Shown here: positions 8,769-15,734 of the stretch, piece by piece
Numbering within the stretch: position 1 is the first letter of the stretch
How the letters are laid out: every line of letters starts with the position of its first letter
NCBI GenBank assembly: GCA_049301335.1
Contig: JBAQKV010000035.1
Location: 1 to 26,383 of the forward strand
Direction of reading: 5' to 3'
DNA: 26,383 nucleotides
Source of the DNA: JANJWP01 sp049301335
GTDB lineage: Bacteria > Patescibacteriota > Gracilibacteria > BD1-5 > UBA2023
Translations under genes and position numbers: made by a program
The notes under the pieces: generated by a model
What the model was told of the DNA's origin: nothing
Seen by the model: only the letters and a program-made list of their open reading frames with translations
Databases searched by the model: none

Positions 8769-8796
8769 AGTTTATGACTTATCGCCGCATCCACAA
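8769..8796 (-). promoter_or_regulatory. probable promoter of the TSP1-like pilin gene
   Basis: Minus-strand TTGTGG (8791-8796), a 16-base spacer and TAAACT (8769-8774). The ATG at 8747 is 21 bases further. The -10 box is imperfect. Confidence 0.4.
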
Positions 8797-8839
8797 TACG
8801 GAATGTCTGATTTTTTCGCGAAAGCTCCCGCCTTTATGA

Positions 8840-8867
8840 TTGACAATCGCTGGTACGTAGCTAAAAC
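8840..8867 (+). promoter_or_regulatory. probable promoter of the zincin gene
   Basis: Consensus TTGACA (8840-8845), a 16-base spacer and TAAAAC (8862-8867). The ATG at 8894 is 26 bases downstream. Confidence 0.45.
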
Positions 8868-8893
8868 GAAACCGTTACCTCAAACCGCCACTG

Positions 8894-9973
8894 ATGGAAA
8901 CCGCACGAAATCCCATCCTTCCCGAATGAATCGAAAGAGATTCTGACGAGAACTCTTCGCGAATCATCAAGCGCGATTTTCAAGAATGAATCGCGCTGAA
9001 AGTGAAGGAATTCGTTTCCAGAAGCGTGATGGCGTCCGTCGCTTCCGCGCCGACGAAGGAGGAAATGGAAACTTTCCGCCAATTCGAGGAGTCCAAAATG
9101 GAACTCCTTACCGAACGTATTTACGAAATCCTTTGCGACGTGGCAATTCCGGCAGCCGTCGCGTACGTGAGGAAGCGGTTTCCCGAAGAGTCGAAAAATG
9201 ATTTCCCCCGGTTCGACAACGTGATGTTCCGCCCTGAATACACGCTCTCTTCGGATGAAAACATCCTCAGCGGAACCCTTCCCCCTTCTGCGGGATACTT
9301 ATGAGGCTGCCGCGTTATCCGCGAAGGCGGCGAACAGAAAATCTGAATCGAGGTCATGCTCGATTCGGTGTTCCTCGCGTTCGAAGAAAAAGAAATCGAC
9401 GACGAAGCCTTCGACGACTTCATTTTGCAGATACTGCTCCACGAAGTCATGCACGCGCTCTCGGTTTCGTTCTACATGACGGAAGAGTCGAAAATGGACG
9501 CCTACGCGAAATGGCTCGCGTTCTTGGAGGCGATCGGTTGCCTCGATTCGTATCCTTCGTGGGAAGAACTCGTCACCCGTTTCGGATATTCGTGCAATTT
9601 CGTAGCGCCGGAAAACCAAGCGAAAGACACGCCGTTCAGAACGCTCGGCGAAATCAATTCGATCAACGAGGGGCTTACCGACGTGTATGCCGCACGGGCG
9701 TACGCCCAATATCGGAAAACGAACGGGCTTCCGCCGACGCAGTACAAATTCTGATACCCGAAGGAAGCCAAGGCCTTCAATGCGGCATTGAAGGAATTCT
9801 GTAAGAAGTACGGATACGATTTGGGCGAAACCTTTCGCATGGTCGAACTCGGATACTTCTTCGGCGACGAGGAGTACCTCGACGCGTTCGAAAACGTCAT
9901 TTGGGAAACCGTTCCCCGTTTTCGGGAAGGACTACGAGACCTGCGCGCGAAGGCCGTCGAGAGCGATTCGTAA
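8894..9973 (+). CDS. zincin-like metallopeptidase, family unknown
   Basis: 359 aa with about five in-frame UGAs. The zinc motif is HEVMH at ~183-187 in a helical LLHEVMHALS context. A candidate third ligand, Glu259, lies in NEGLTDVYAARAY ~72 residues later, which fits a gluzincin arrangement. No signal peptide or membrane segment is evident, so it is probably cytoplasmic. I cannot assign a MEROPS family. Start: a GTG at 9002 is possible, but the reading frame is open back to a TAG at 8858-8860, and ATG 8894 sits 26 bases after a TTGACA-type promoter, so I prefer it. There is no Shine-Dalgarno. Its last 42 bases overlap the 3' end of the convergent exonuclease gene, so the two mRNAs are partly antisense to each other. 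Confidence 0.72.
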
Positions 9974-10597
9974 TTCGTTCCATTCGAGCCCTTGGTGGAC
10001 GGCGTCGTAGTACGAGTTATGCTTCCCTATCGAAAGGGTCTGGACGGATTTGGCGAAATGGTCGCCGCACATGGCCGCCGCGACGTCGGCTTTGGAGATT
10101 TCTTTGGGATTCCACTCGGGAAGGACGGTTTTGACGGCCCGCTTTACCGAAGAAAGACAGAGCCACGAAAACTTTCACGGAACTCCCGTATCGGAGAGTC
10201 AGGCGGCGGCGAGGATGAACGACGCGTCGAACGAACTCGGTCAGGCCATGACGTCGTAGCTCTCGTAGTTTTCAACGTCGACGCTCTCTCCCATCCACTT
10301 TTTCAACCTCAGGAGGGCGTCTTTTCGGGACTCCCCCTTTTTCATGAGGGCGTCGACGGCGATTTTCCATCCGCCGCCGTTCGCGAGGGCAAAGCGCTCC
10401 TTGCTATCGAGGCAGAGAAGCTTGTCGCTTATGGTTTCCATGGGTCAGTATTCGAACGATTCGCCCGGTTCTGGCTTGAGCTCGGCGTAAAAGCCTTTTC
10501 CGCTGAGGATTTCGTGCACCCCGATGGAAACCAGGGAATGCTTGCCCGGCTGCGGGCCGCTCGTTTCGACGTCCAAAGAAAAAATAGGGCGTTCCAT
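9932..10597 (-). CDS. DEDDh-type 3'-5' exonuclease (DnaQ/RNase T fold)
   Basis: 221 aa with four in-frame UGAs. The DEDDh acidic residues can be placed. Motif I is IFSLDVETSG at the N-terminus (Asp9 and Glu11), motif II is in GPSSFDASFI around the middle, and motif III is HNSYYDAVHQG near the C-terminus (His plus Asp, the HxxxxD pattern). The fold removes nucleotides from 3' ends of DNA or RNA; members serve in proofreading, oligonucleotide decay or RNA processing. No polymerase or helicase domain is attached. Start ATG 10597 directly precedes motif I; stop TAG at 9932-9934. It overlaps the convergent zincin gene by 42 bases. The polA at the right end of the window lacks its own exonuclease domain, so a trans-acting proofreading role is conceivable but unproven. 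Confidence 0.83.
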
Positions 10598-10624
10598 ATC
10601 TCGTGATTACGAGTAAATCGCAAA

Positions 10625-10651
10625 ATAGTACCGAAAATTACGAATACGCAA
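10625..10651 (-). promoter_or_regulatory. probable promoter of the exonuclease gene
   Basis: Minus-strand TTGCGT (10646-10651), a 15-base spacer and TACTAT (10625-10630). The ATG is 27 bases downstream. Confidence 0.45.
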
Positions 10652-10684
10652 TATGGAAAACGCGGGGATCGTCGATGTGGTACG

Positions 10685-10712
10685 AAAAAACCCGGACCGA
10701 AGTCCGGGTTTC
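10685..10712 (-). terminator. terminator of the EVE-like gene
   Basis: CCCGGAC (10691-10697), CGAA loop, GTCCGGG (10702-10708). The A run at 10685-10690 is a T run on the minus strand. Confidence 0.85.
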
Positions 10713-10728
10713 CGTTTTGTGCGTCCGG

Positions 10729-11133
10729 TCAGATAGAAAAAATCCTACTGAGCCAATTCGCAAGATCCAGGTCGTCGTCCGTCTTGCGGTACGGGCCGTG
10801 GATCGTCTTGTAGCAACCGCGGGAATGAACCTTGCGCTTCATCCCGGTAAGCAGCCAGTCTACGTAAACGAGACCGCGGGTAACGTCAACGCCTTTCACG
10901 ATGCCGATGGCACGGATGAGCGTTTCGGACGTTCCGGGCCCCATGCCCTTCTTGATGGCGATGCGATCGCCTTCTTGGACTTGCGAGATGATCGGCGTGT
11001 AATCGTCGTTGAGAGGATCCCAACCCGATTCCCAGATGCCGAGTTTGACGAAACGGTCGTACTGGTCGTTGCAACCGTCCCACATCGCGCCTGCTACGAA
11101 ATAGCGGCGTCCGCGCTTCACTACTGTGGCCAT
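10729..11133 (-). CDS. small EVE/PUA-like domain protein
   Basis: 134 aa to a terminal UGA. MATVVKRGRRYFVAGAMWDG, GIWESGWDP, VQEGDRIAIKKGMG and YVDWLLTGMKRKV resemble the stand-alone EVE/PUA-like fold and the N-terminal domain of McrB-type AAA proteins, which read modified bases in DNA or RNA. That assignment comes from motif memory and is moderate. ATG 11133 is fixed by a perfect Shine-Dalgarno (AAGGAGG, five bases upstream). None of about 15 glycines uses UGA. Oddity: the frame ends at UGA (10729-10731) with no TAA or TAG before the terminator hairpin. Read through as Gly, it would continue past the mRNA end; the first in-frame TAA is at 10429-10431, inside the next gene. Either UGA still stops here, the gene was recently acquired, or there is a sequence error. 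Confidence 0.65.
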   Translation of the reverse strand: MATVVKRGRRYFVAGAMWDGCNDQYDRFVKLGIWESGWDPLNDDYTPIISQVQEGDRIAIKKGMGPGTSETLIRAIGIVKGVDVTRGLVYVDWLLTGMKRKVHSRGCYKTIHGPYRKTDDDLDLANWLSRIFSI

Positions 11134-11229
11134 GATGGCCTCCTTCTTTACGAACCCTCGGAGGAACTCGTCGGGCAACCTAAGGCGGTCTTTGTCTGAC
11201 CGGGCTCCGAACGTTTCGAAACCGTAGGG

Positions 11230-11256
11230 ATAGTAATGATTTGACGAAGAAGTCAA
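11230..11256 (-). promoter_or_regulatory. promoter and candidate operator of the EVE-like gene
   Basis: Minus-strand TTGACT (11251-11256), a 15-base spacer and TACTAT (11230-11235). An inverted repeat TTGAC-GAAGAA-GTCAA (11241-11256) covers the -35 region. The leader to the ATG is ~90 bases, long for this window. Confidence 0.5.
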
Positions 11257-11274
11257 GATTCGCAAAAAGAGCCT

Positions 11275-11301
11275 TTGAAATTTTCGCCCGCGGCATACTA
11301 T
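11275..11301 (+). promoter_or_regulatory. promoter of the two-gene unknown operon
   Basis: TTGAAA (11275-11280), a 15-base spacer and TACTAT (11296-11301), with the ATG 27 bases later. The TTG of the -35 box is an in-frame decoy start. Confidence 0.55.
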
Positions 11302-11328
11302 GGCGAATATTCACTTCACGCACGCACC

Positions 11329-11853
11329 ATGGGCGAAGTCTCGGGATTCCGGTCCAAATACGAACGCGCGGAGTTCGCCGAAATGGCGAACGCTTCCCTT
11401 TCTGAGCTTCAGGCGCTTGAAAAGAAATACTCCGACGTACTCTCGGGAAACGAATACGCGTTTTCTAAAAACGCCGAGGAAGAATGATATAAGATATTTT
11501 CCCGCCTTCTCGTCGCGGTCCGCGCAAAAATCGCGGAAGTGAAAGCGGCGAACGAGAGCGTCAAAACCGAATCCTGAAAAAAGAGAACCGCGCTTTCGGC
11601 GGAAGTACGGGAAAAACGGAAGGAACGTCCGACGAAGACGCCAACGGACGCTTCTGCACGTCCGTCAAAAGAGTTTCAGGCGGAAAGCGCCCCGCAACCC
11701 GAATTCGTCAATATCCCCCTCGCGCCCGAACCCAAGAAACCGGATCCGACGAACGTGAAAAAATCCGATTTGGACGGCTTCGCATGATGAGTGCGCGGAG
11801 CGTTGAAAGACATGGGAAGTTCGGCATCCAAGATTTTTGGAAATTCGAAATAA
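11329..11853 (+). CDS. unknown charged protein, Lys/Pro/Ala-rich
   Basis: 174 aa; not a recognised family. The first ~50 residues look helical (KYERAEFAEMANASLSELQ), followed by a low-complexity Lys-, Pro-, Thr- and Ala-rich stretch (for example KERPTKTPTDASARPSKEF) that is probably disordered. It has no signal peptide, membrane helix or cysteine. Four in-frame UGAs are read as Gly, including a tandem UGA-UGA at 11785-11790 giving Gly-Gly near the C-terminus. ATG 11329 is chosen because the upstream TTG at 11275 is the -35 box. It is 12 bases upstream of the next gene and probably cotranscribed with it. No function is proposed. Confidence 0.65.
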
Positions 11854-11865
11854 CCAAAATCGAAC

Positions 11866-12501
11866 ATGGCTTTCGATTCGTTACTGGACGCGATGTCGTC
11901 CCCGGCGGAAACGTCCGATAAGATCGCTTACGCGGCCTGATACGTGGGAACGTGGCTCGTAGCGGTTACGATCGTAGGGGGCGTCCCTTACGTTTTTTAC
12001 AAAAGCGCCCTCGCGGGTAAGAAGCGTGAAAAGTTCAGCGCGATGGTGGATTCGATACTTCTTGCCGCACCCACTTACGGCTCCGAAGACGAAGAGGCTT
12101 TCGATTTCGACGTTTCCGGATTGCCGGACGAATTTCGGGATACGCTCAACGCCCGGAAAGAGGGGCATCTCGCGTTTTGGAAAGAATACGGAATTACGAC
12201 GTCGGTCGAAAAACAGGCGCATTTCACGCAGATAGTATTGCGCACCAATGCGATGGTTCCGGGAAATCCTGACGAAACGCTTTCTCGCATGGCGGCTTTT
12301 TATTGGCTAATCGGCATCGCCGAAAATACCGAGCTCGACCTCTCGAACGAAAATCCGCTCGGCCTCCCGTCCGATGAAGACGAAGAGAGCGGAGGCGTAG
12401 TCTATCTCGAACCGGGAATGCCGGGATACGAAGAAGTCTTAAAAGAGTACTGATTGGCTGCTCCAACCTCCCTGACGGATAAAATACGCTTTATAAAATA
12501 A
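11866..12501 (+). CDS. unknown protein with one N-terminal membrane segment
   Basis: 211 aa. After ~25 polar residues there is a single hydrophobic segment (YVGTWLVAVTIVGGVPYVFY), then a charged soluble domain rich in Asp and Glu, ending in an acidic tail (SDEDEESGG). It is probably membrane-anchored; topology is not clear. Two in-frame UGAs are read as Gly: one at the start of the membrane segment and one at 12451-12453, after which 15 more codons lead to TAA. The second could be where an ancestral gene ended. I do not recognise a family. Second gene of the operon starting at 11329, with no Shine-Dalgarno. Confidence 0.65.
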
Positions 12502-12503
12502 AG

Positions 12504-12529
12504 TTGCATTAGAAACTATAGTATATATT
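12504..12529 (+). promoter_or_regulatory. AT-rich promoter of the zinc-ribbon gene
   Basis: TTGCAT (12504-12509) and TATATT (12524-12529) with a 14-base spacer, in an AT-rich stretch of 12502-12561. A second TATATA at 12547-12552 would give a leaderless mRNA. The exact box is uncertain. Confidence 0.4.
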
Positions 12530-12561
12530 CTAGAGTTACTTTAGTTTATATACCTTTTAGT

Positions 12562-12768
12562 ATGACCGCAGTAGGAACCCTTTTCAGATCCACCGATACC
12601 ATTCCGGCAGCCGGAAAGTACCGTTGCGTCGTTTGCCGCGTAGTCGTCGATATTCCGGAACACGTAGCCGCCATGAACAAGCCGTTCTTCGCTTGCCCGA
12701 TCTGCCACGCAGGAGAAGAAGGCGGAGCTAAGGAAATCCACGAAGACGTTTGGGAATACCTCGGATAA
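12562..12768 (+). CDS. small rubredoxin-like zinc-ribbon protein
   Basis: 68 aa. Two CxxC knuckles (YRCVVCRVV and FFACPICHAG) ~20 residues apart form a zinc ribbon or rubredoxin-like metal site. Rubredoxins bind a single iron with such a pair, but the aromatic core and CPxCG signature are only partly met, so zinc is at least as likely. There is no membrane segment and no UGA in the short frame. TAA is followed by a strong terminator, and the convergent dapD has its own terminator next to it. The function could be electron transfer or protein-nucleic acid binding; it cannot be decided here. Confidence 0.75.
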   Translation: MTAVGTLFRSTDTIPAAGKYRCVVCRVVVDIPEHVAAMNKPFFACPICHAGEEGGAKEIHEDVWEYLG

Positions 12769-12780
12769 TTCCGTAAACGC

Positions 12781-12816
12781 AAAATCCCCCATCGTCTCGG
12801 CATGGGGGATTTTTTT
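12781..12816 (+). terminator. terminator of the zinc-ribbon gene
   Basis: AAAATCCCCCAT (12781-12792), 9-base loop, ATGGGGGATTTT (12802-12813), then more T. Confidence 0.9.
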
Positions 12817-12822
12817 ACAATG

Positions 12823-12852
12823 AAAAACCCCCGGGCGGACCGGGGGTTTTTT
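12823..12852 (-). terminator. terminator of dapD
   Basis: CCCCCGG / CCGGGGG stem with a GCGGA loop (stem 12828-12846). The A run at 12823-12827 is a T run on the minus strand. Confidence 0.85.
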
Positions 12853-12867
12853 GAATTTCCTTTCTCG

Positions 12868-14058
12868 TCAATCGTTGGAATGGAGGTCGGCGGAGAGGAT
12901 GCTCTCGCCGTTTTCGAGCTTCCCCGCGAATTCTTCGTTCCGACGCGTGCGGACCATTTCGAGAATGCCGGACATGTCGTTGCGCCGAAAAGTCACCGCG
13001 TTAATGCCCGCAAGCTGGCCGGCCTTGCAGAAAGTACCGTGGTAACGGTGCCCTTCCACGTTGACCTGCACGAGCGAAGACGCCATCACGGCGGTTTCGG
13101 CAGCGATGATCACCGCGTCGCCGATGGGAATGCCCAAAGACGAATTCACTTCGAGCAGGCAATTGCGTCCGATCGAAATCGGAGTGTCGTTGCCGCCCGA
13201 AAGCGTACCGAGGATCGATGCGCCGCCGCCGATGTCGGAACCCGCGCCCACGAATGCCGAAGAACTGATGCGCCCTTCGTTCATACAGGGGCCTTCGGTA
13301 CCGGCGTTGAAATTCACGTAGCTCGCGCCCGGCATGATGGTCGTCCCCTCGCCCAAGTAGGCGCCGAGACGTACCTTGTGCTGGTCGGTAATGCGGACGC
13401 CGAGTTTCGCGGCGTTGACGCGGTGAACGTAGAGCGGAAATTTGTCGACCATGTGCGGCGCGAAACCGGCACCGCCGAACGCGGCTTCGAGAATCGCCGC
13501 GTCGACCTCGTCGACGTCCATGGGGCAATCGCCGAACCATGCGACGTTGGGAAGCTTGGTGAAAACCTTCTGGAGATTGAGCTGGTTGGGCCGGAAATGG
13601 CGGTTGGAAAGGCCGTAGAGTTTCAACGTGGCATCGTCGACGCCTTCGGGAGCCACGTCGTCGAAGACGAACGTGGCGACCAAGCGGTCTTCGCGCGAGT
13701 CGACGGGCATTGCCCGGGCCCGTTTGAACAGTTCGATATTGCCGTGTTTCTTATTGTCTCCTTCGAACGGATGGAAAAAGCGGAGGACTTTGTCCAGATC
13801 GCCCGTTTTGAACAGGACGGACTGGACGCCTTTGGGTTCGATGCCGAGCACTTTCATGAGCACGGCTGCCGAACCCTGGTTCTGACCCGGGCCGTTGACC
13901 AACGGATAGCGGGTGGAAGCATGAACGCCGTTACCGGTGAGCACGCGCGAACCTACCGCGAACAAAAGCGGGGGACGGAACGCGTCGCTCGATTTGAATT
14001 CGTCGGCGAAGCGCGTGAAGTCGGTAGTTGATTCGGGAAACGTCAGGTTTATTGACAT
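12868..14058 (-). CDS. dapD: tetrahydrodipicolinate N-succinyltransferase (DapD)
   Basis: 396 aa, the longer DapD form as in epsilonproteobacteria. It transfers succinyl from succinyl-CoA to tetrahydrodipicolinate in the meso-DAP/lysine pathway. The C-terminal half is a left-handed beta-helix of hexapeptide repeats (GAGSDIGGGASILGTLSGGN, then ISIGRNCLLEVNSSLGIPIG), with MNEGRISSSAFVG before it. ATG 14058 has only a weak AGGA upstream. I count ~43 Gly codons and none is UGA, unlike most neighbours. The frame ends at UGA (12868-12870) at a natural-looking C-terminus, with no TAA or TAG before the terminator. Read through, it would run into the hairpin; the first in-frame stop is at 12541. This suggests recent transfer from a standard-code organism or residual UGA termination. 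No other dap gene is in the window. Confidence 0.88.
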   Translation of the reverse strand: MSINLTFPESTTDFTRFADEFKSSDAFRPPLLFAVGSRVLTGNGVHASTRYPLVNGPGQNQGSAAVLMKVLGIEPKGVQSVLFKTGDLDKVLRFFHPFEGDNKKHGNIELFKRARAMPVDSREDRLVATFVFDDVAPEGVDDATLKLYGLSNRHFRPNQLNLQKVFTKLPNVAWFGDCPMDVDEVDAAILEAAFGGAGFAPHMVDKFPLYVHRVNAAKLGVRITDQHKVRLGAYLGEGTTIMPGASYVNFNAGTEGPCMNEGRISSSAFVGAGSDIGGGASILGTLSGGNDTPISIGRNCLLEVNSSLGIPIGDAVIIAAETAVMASSLVQVNVEGHRYHGTFCKAGQLAGINAVTFRRNDMSGILEMVRTRRNEEFAGKLENGESILSADLHSND

Positions 14059-14073
14059 CGTTTTTTCCTATTC

Positions 14074-14139
14074 TCCCCGTTTGGGGAAAGATTGACGAGA
14101 ATGTGAATGAGCCGCTTCTGCGGGAGAGCGCATTGCCTC
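14074..14139 (-). other. possible 21-codon leader ORF before dapD
   Basis: In the dapD leader an ATG lies two bases after AGGAGG on the minus strand and opens a 21-codon frame (MRSPAEAAHSHSRQSFPKRGE) ending at TAG, 15 bases before the dapD ATG. A TTCCCC-AAAC-GGGGAG-type hairpin overlaps its end. The Shine-Dalgarno spacing is too short to be ideal and there is no lysine-rich stretch, so attenuation is only a possibility. Confidence 0.3.
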
Positions 14140-14156
14140 CTGCGGATAGCCGGATG

Positions 14157-14184
14157 TTTATACGAATTGGCATCGATTTGTCAA
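14157..14184 (-). promoter_or_regulatory. dapD promoter
   Basis: Minus-strand consensus TTGACA (14179-14184), a 16-base spacer and TATAAA (14157-14162). The leader to the ATG is ~90 bases. Confidence 0.65.
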
Positions 14185-14191
14185 AGCCGTT

Positions 14192-15316
14192 CTAATCCCT
14201 GAATGACAACGCCCAATACAACGTGCTGTCCAATAACGCGGACGTTCAAAGGAATACGCTTCAATCCTTGCGGTCGTACAGGAACGCCGCCCTGACGGTC
14301 CGCTCCAATTCTTTCGATCTTTCGGCATCCCCCGTCGCGCCGTACGCCGCGAGGGAAAGCAAAGTCCCGGCACTGCTTGCGGAAAATATCACGGGTCAGG
14401 TGGGAACGGAGTTTACGAACTCGTCGCCCACGGGAACCTCGTTCAAAACGGGCATCCCCATGAGAGTGGACGAATATGCGGAATCGATGGCGACGACCTG
14501 TCGCTTCGCGTATTCGGGATCCAGTAGCGTAAAATACGGAACCATCCACGCACTTGCGGCGGAACGCGATTGGTTTTCCGCAACGTAGGGACCGTACGCT
14601 TCCGCAAGAACGTTGCCAGTATGGTCCTCGCGTTTCTTAATTTCCGAAATCCAATCGGCGATAAGGGCGTCGTGCTTACGGGTATCGAAGAGTCGGTCGG
14701 CAAGCGCGAGGGAAGCGTACGCGTCGACGTTGTCTACCCACCAAGCCCATCATGGGTAGCTTTCTTCGGTGAGCGACGGAGCTTGGCGAAGGGCGTTCGC
14801 AAGCTGATCCGTATCTTCGAGAAGAAGCGCTTTGGATGCCTCGTCACCACGATACTTGGCCAAGAGGGCGAGGACATGGAGCCTATGTCATTGAAAAATG
14901 ATTCCGCCTTCCAAATGCGTCGGTCAAACGTTCCGCATAGAAGCCTTTTGCACGGTATCGATGTTGGCGTACGTCCGTTCGAGCACCTTGACGAGGGATT
15001 TTCGCGATTCTTCGGAAGGATGCCGCTCATAACGGTTCGCACGTCAATACGCGTAAAAGGATTGCGCGAACAGATCCACCCAATAGGTATGTTCGACGAT
15101 CCCGTAGTCGCCCGCTTCGAGACGCTTTTCTGTTCGGGTTTCGAGCACGTCGATTTCCGCGGAAGTCAGCGGATCGGGATTTCCGAATTCGTACGACGCC
15201 TTGGCATAGGCGAGGTATCAAAAGAACGTCAAATAGCCGAGAATCGTGAGAACGGCAACGGCCATGAGGAGGAGCCTCAACGTCTGCTTCAGTTCTTGAA
15301 ACAAGCTGGAAAACAT
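14192..15316 (-). CDS. unknown membrane-anchored protein
   Basis: 374 aa under table 25, with eight in-frame UGAs; under table 11 only short misleading ORFs on both strands appear here. An N-terminal segment (residues ~12-38, LRLLLMAVAVLTILGYLTFFGYL) anchors it in the membrane with the rest probably outside. The large domain is helical and rich in Trp, Tyr, Ala and Arg, with recurring segments such as YWVDLFAQSFYAYGRANRYE, SYPGWAWWVDNVDAYASLAL and SAASAWMVPYFTLLDPEYA. These repeats recall an (alpha/alpha)-toroid enzyme fold, but I cannot name a family and would not assign an activity. Start ATG 15316 precedes the anchor directly. It ends at TAG only eight bases from the dapD -35 box, with no terminator between, so dapD may also receive read-through transcription. 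Confidence 0.75.
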
Positions 15317-15345
15317 GGCGGTGGGAAGTAAGCGTAGGATAGGCT

Positions 15346-15370
15346 GCAATCCAACGAAATGAAGGATTGC
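15346..15370. repeat. inverted repeat in a divergent intergenic region
   Basis: GCAATCC (15346-15352), 11-base gap, GGATTGC (15364-15370), between the start of the membrane protein at 15316 and the promoter at 15386. Could be an operator or an RNA hairpin. The minus-strand promoter is unclear; a weak TTCATT-N16-TATCCT overlaps the repeat. Confidence 0.45.
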
Positions 15371-15385
15371 TAAAATCATATATTA

Positions 15386-15412
15386 TTGCAATGTAATAAA
15401 AAGACATATGAT
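15386..15412 (+). promoter_or_regulatory. promoter of the membrane zinc-ribbon gene
   Basis: TTGCAA (15386-15391), a 15-base spacer and TATGAT (15407-15412). The TTG is in frame with the gene and mimics an earlier start. Confidence 0.5.
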
Positions 15413-15448
15413 GCTCGTGGTAGGAAAACCAATATCAAGGAGGTAATC

Positions 15449-15643
15449 ATGGGCTTCCCCGTTTTCATTATCGTGGTTCTCGTAATCATCGGCCTGCTTT
15501 CGGGAGGCAAAAGCAATACGAAAAAAGAGGTTAGAAAATGTCCGGACTGCGGATCATTCGATACGAACGTATGCGGATGGTGCGGCAAGGTCATGTGGTG
15601 CAATAAGTGCGGTGGTTCAGATCACAATACCACTTCTTGCTAA
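15449..15643 (+). CDS. small membrane protein with zinc ribbon
   Basis: 64 aa. A single N-terminal membrane segment (FPVFIIVVLVIIGLLSGG) is followed by a short Lys-rich link and a zinc-ribbon-like domain with CPDCGS, CGWCGK and CNKCGG pairs (seven cysteines including the C-terminal one). The ribbon probably faces the cytoplasm. ATG 15449 is set by a perfect Shine-Dalgarno AAGGAGGT four bases upstream; a longer frame from the TTG at 15386 is rejected because that TTG is the -35 box. No in-frame UGA. A terminator follows TAA, so it is monocistronic. No function is recognised; such proteins sometimes bind nucleic acid or protein partners at the membrane. Confidence 0.75.
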   Translation: MGFPVFIIVVLVIIGLLSGGKSNTKKEVRKCPDCGSFDTNVCGWCGKVMWCNKCGGSDHNTTSC

Positions 15644-15646
15644 CCG

Positions 15647-15676
15647 ATCCCCGATTTAATCGGGGATTTATTTTGT
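15647..15676 (+). terminator. terminator of the membrane zinc-ribbon gene
   Basis: ATCCCCGA, TTTAA loop, TCGGGGAT (15647-15667), followed by TTATTTTG. Confidence 0.8.
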
Positions 15677-15734
15677 CACGAAATATCCTATCATCCGTCA
15701 TGACTTACGAACGCTTATCCGTAAAACCATCAAT

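Noticed and set aside
12802..14031. Plus-strand 409-codon frame opposite dapD
   Set aside because: A mirror of the dapD codon pattern, rich in Arg, His and Val, with no motif; dapD on the minus strand is clear.
14223..14588. Plus-strand frame with serine-rich protein at 14223
   Set aside because: It is the shadow of the 374-aa minus-strand protein at 14192-15316.
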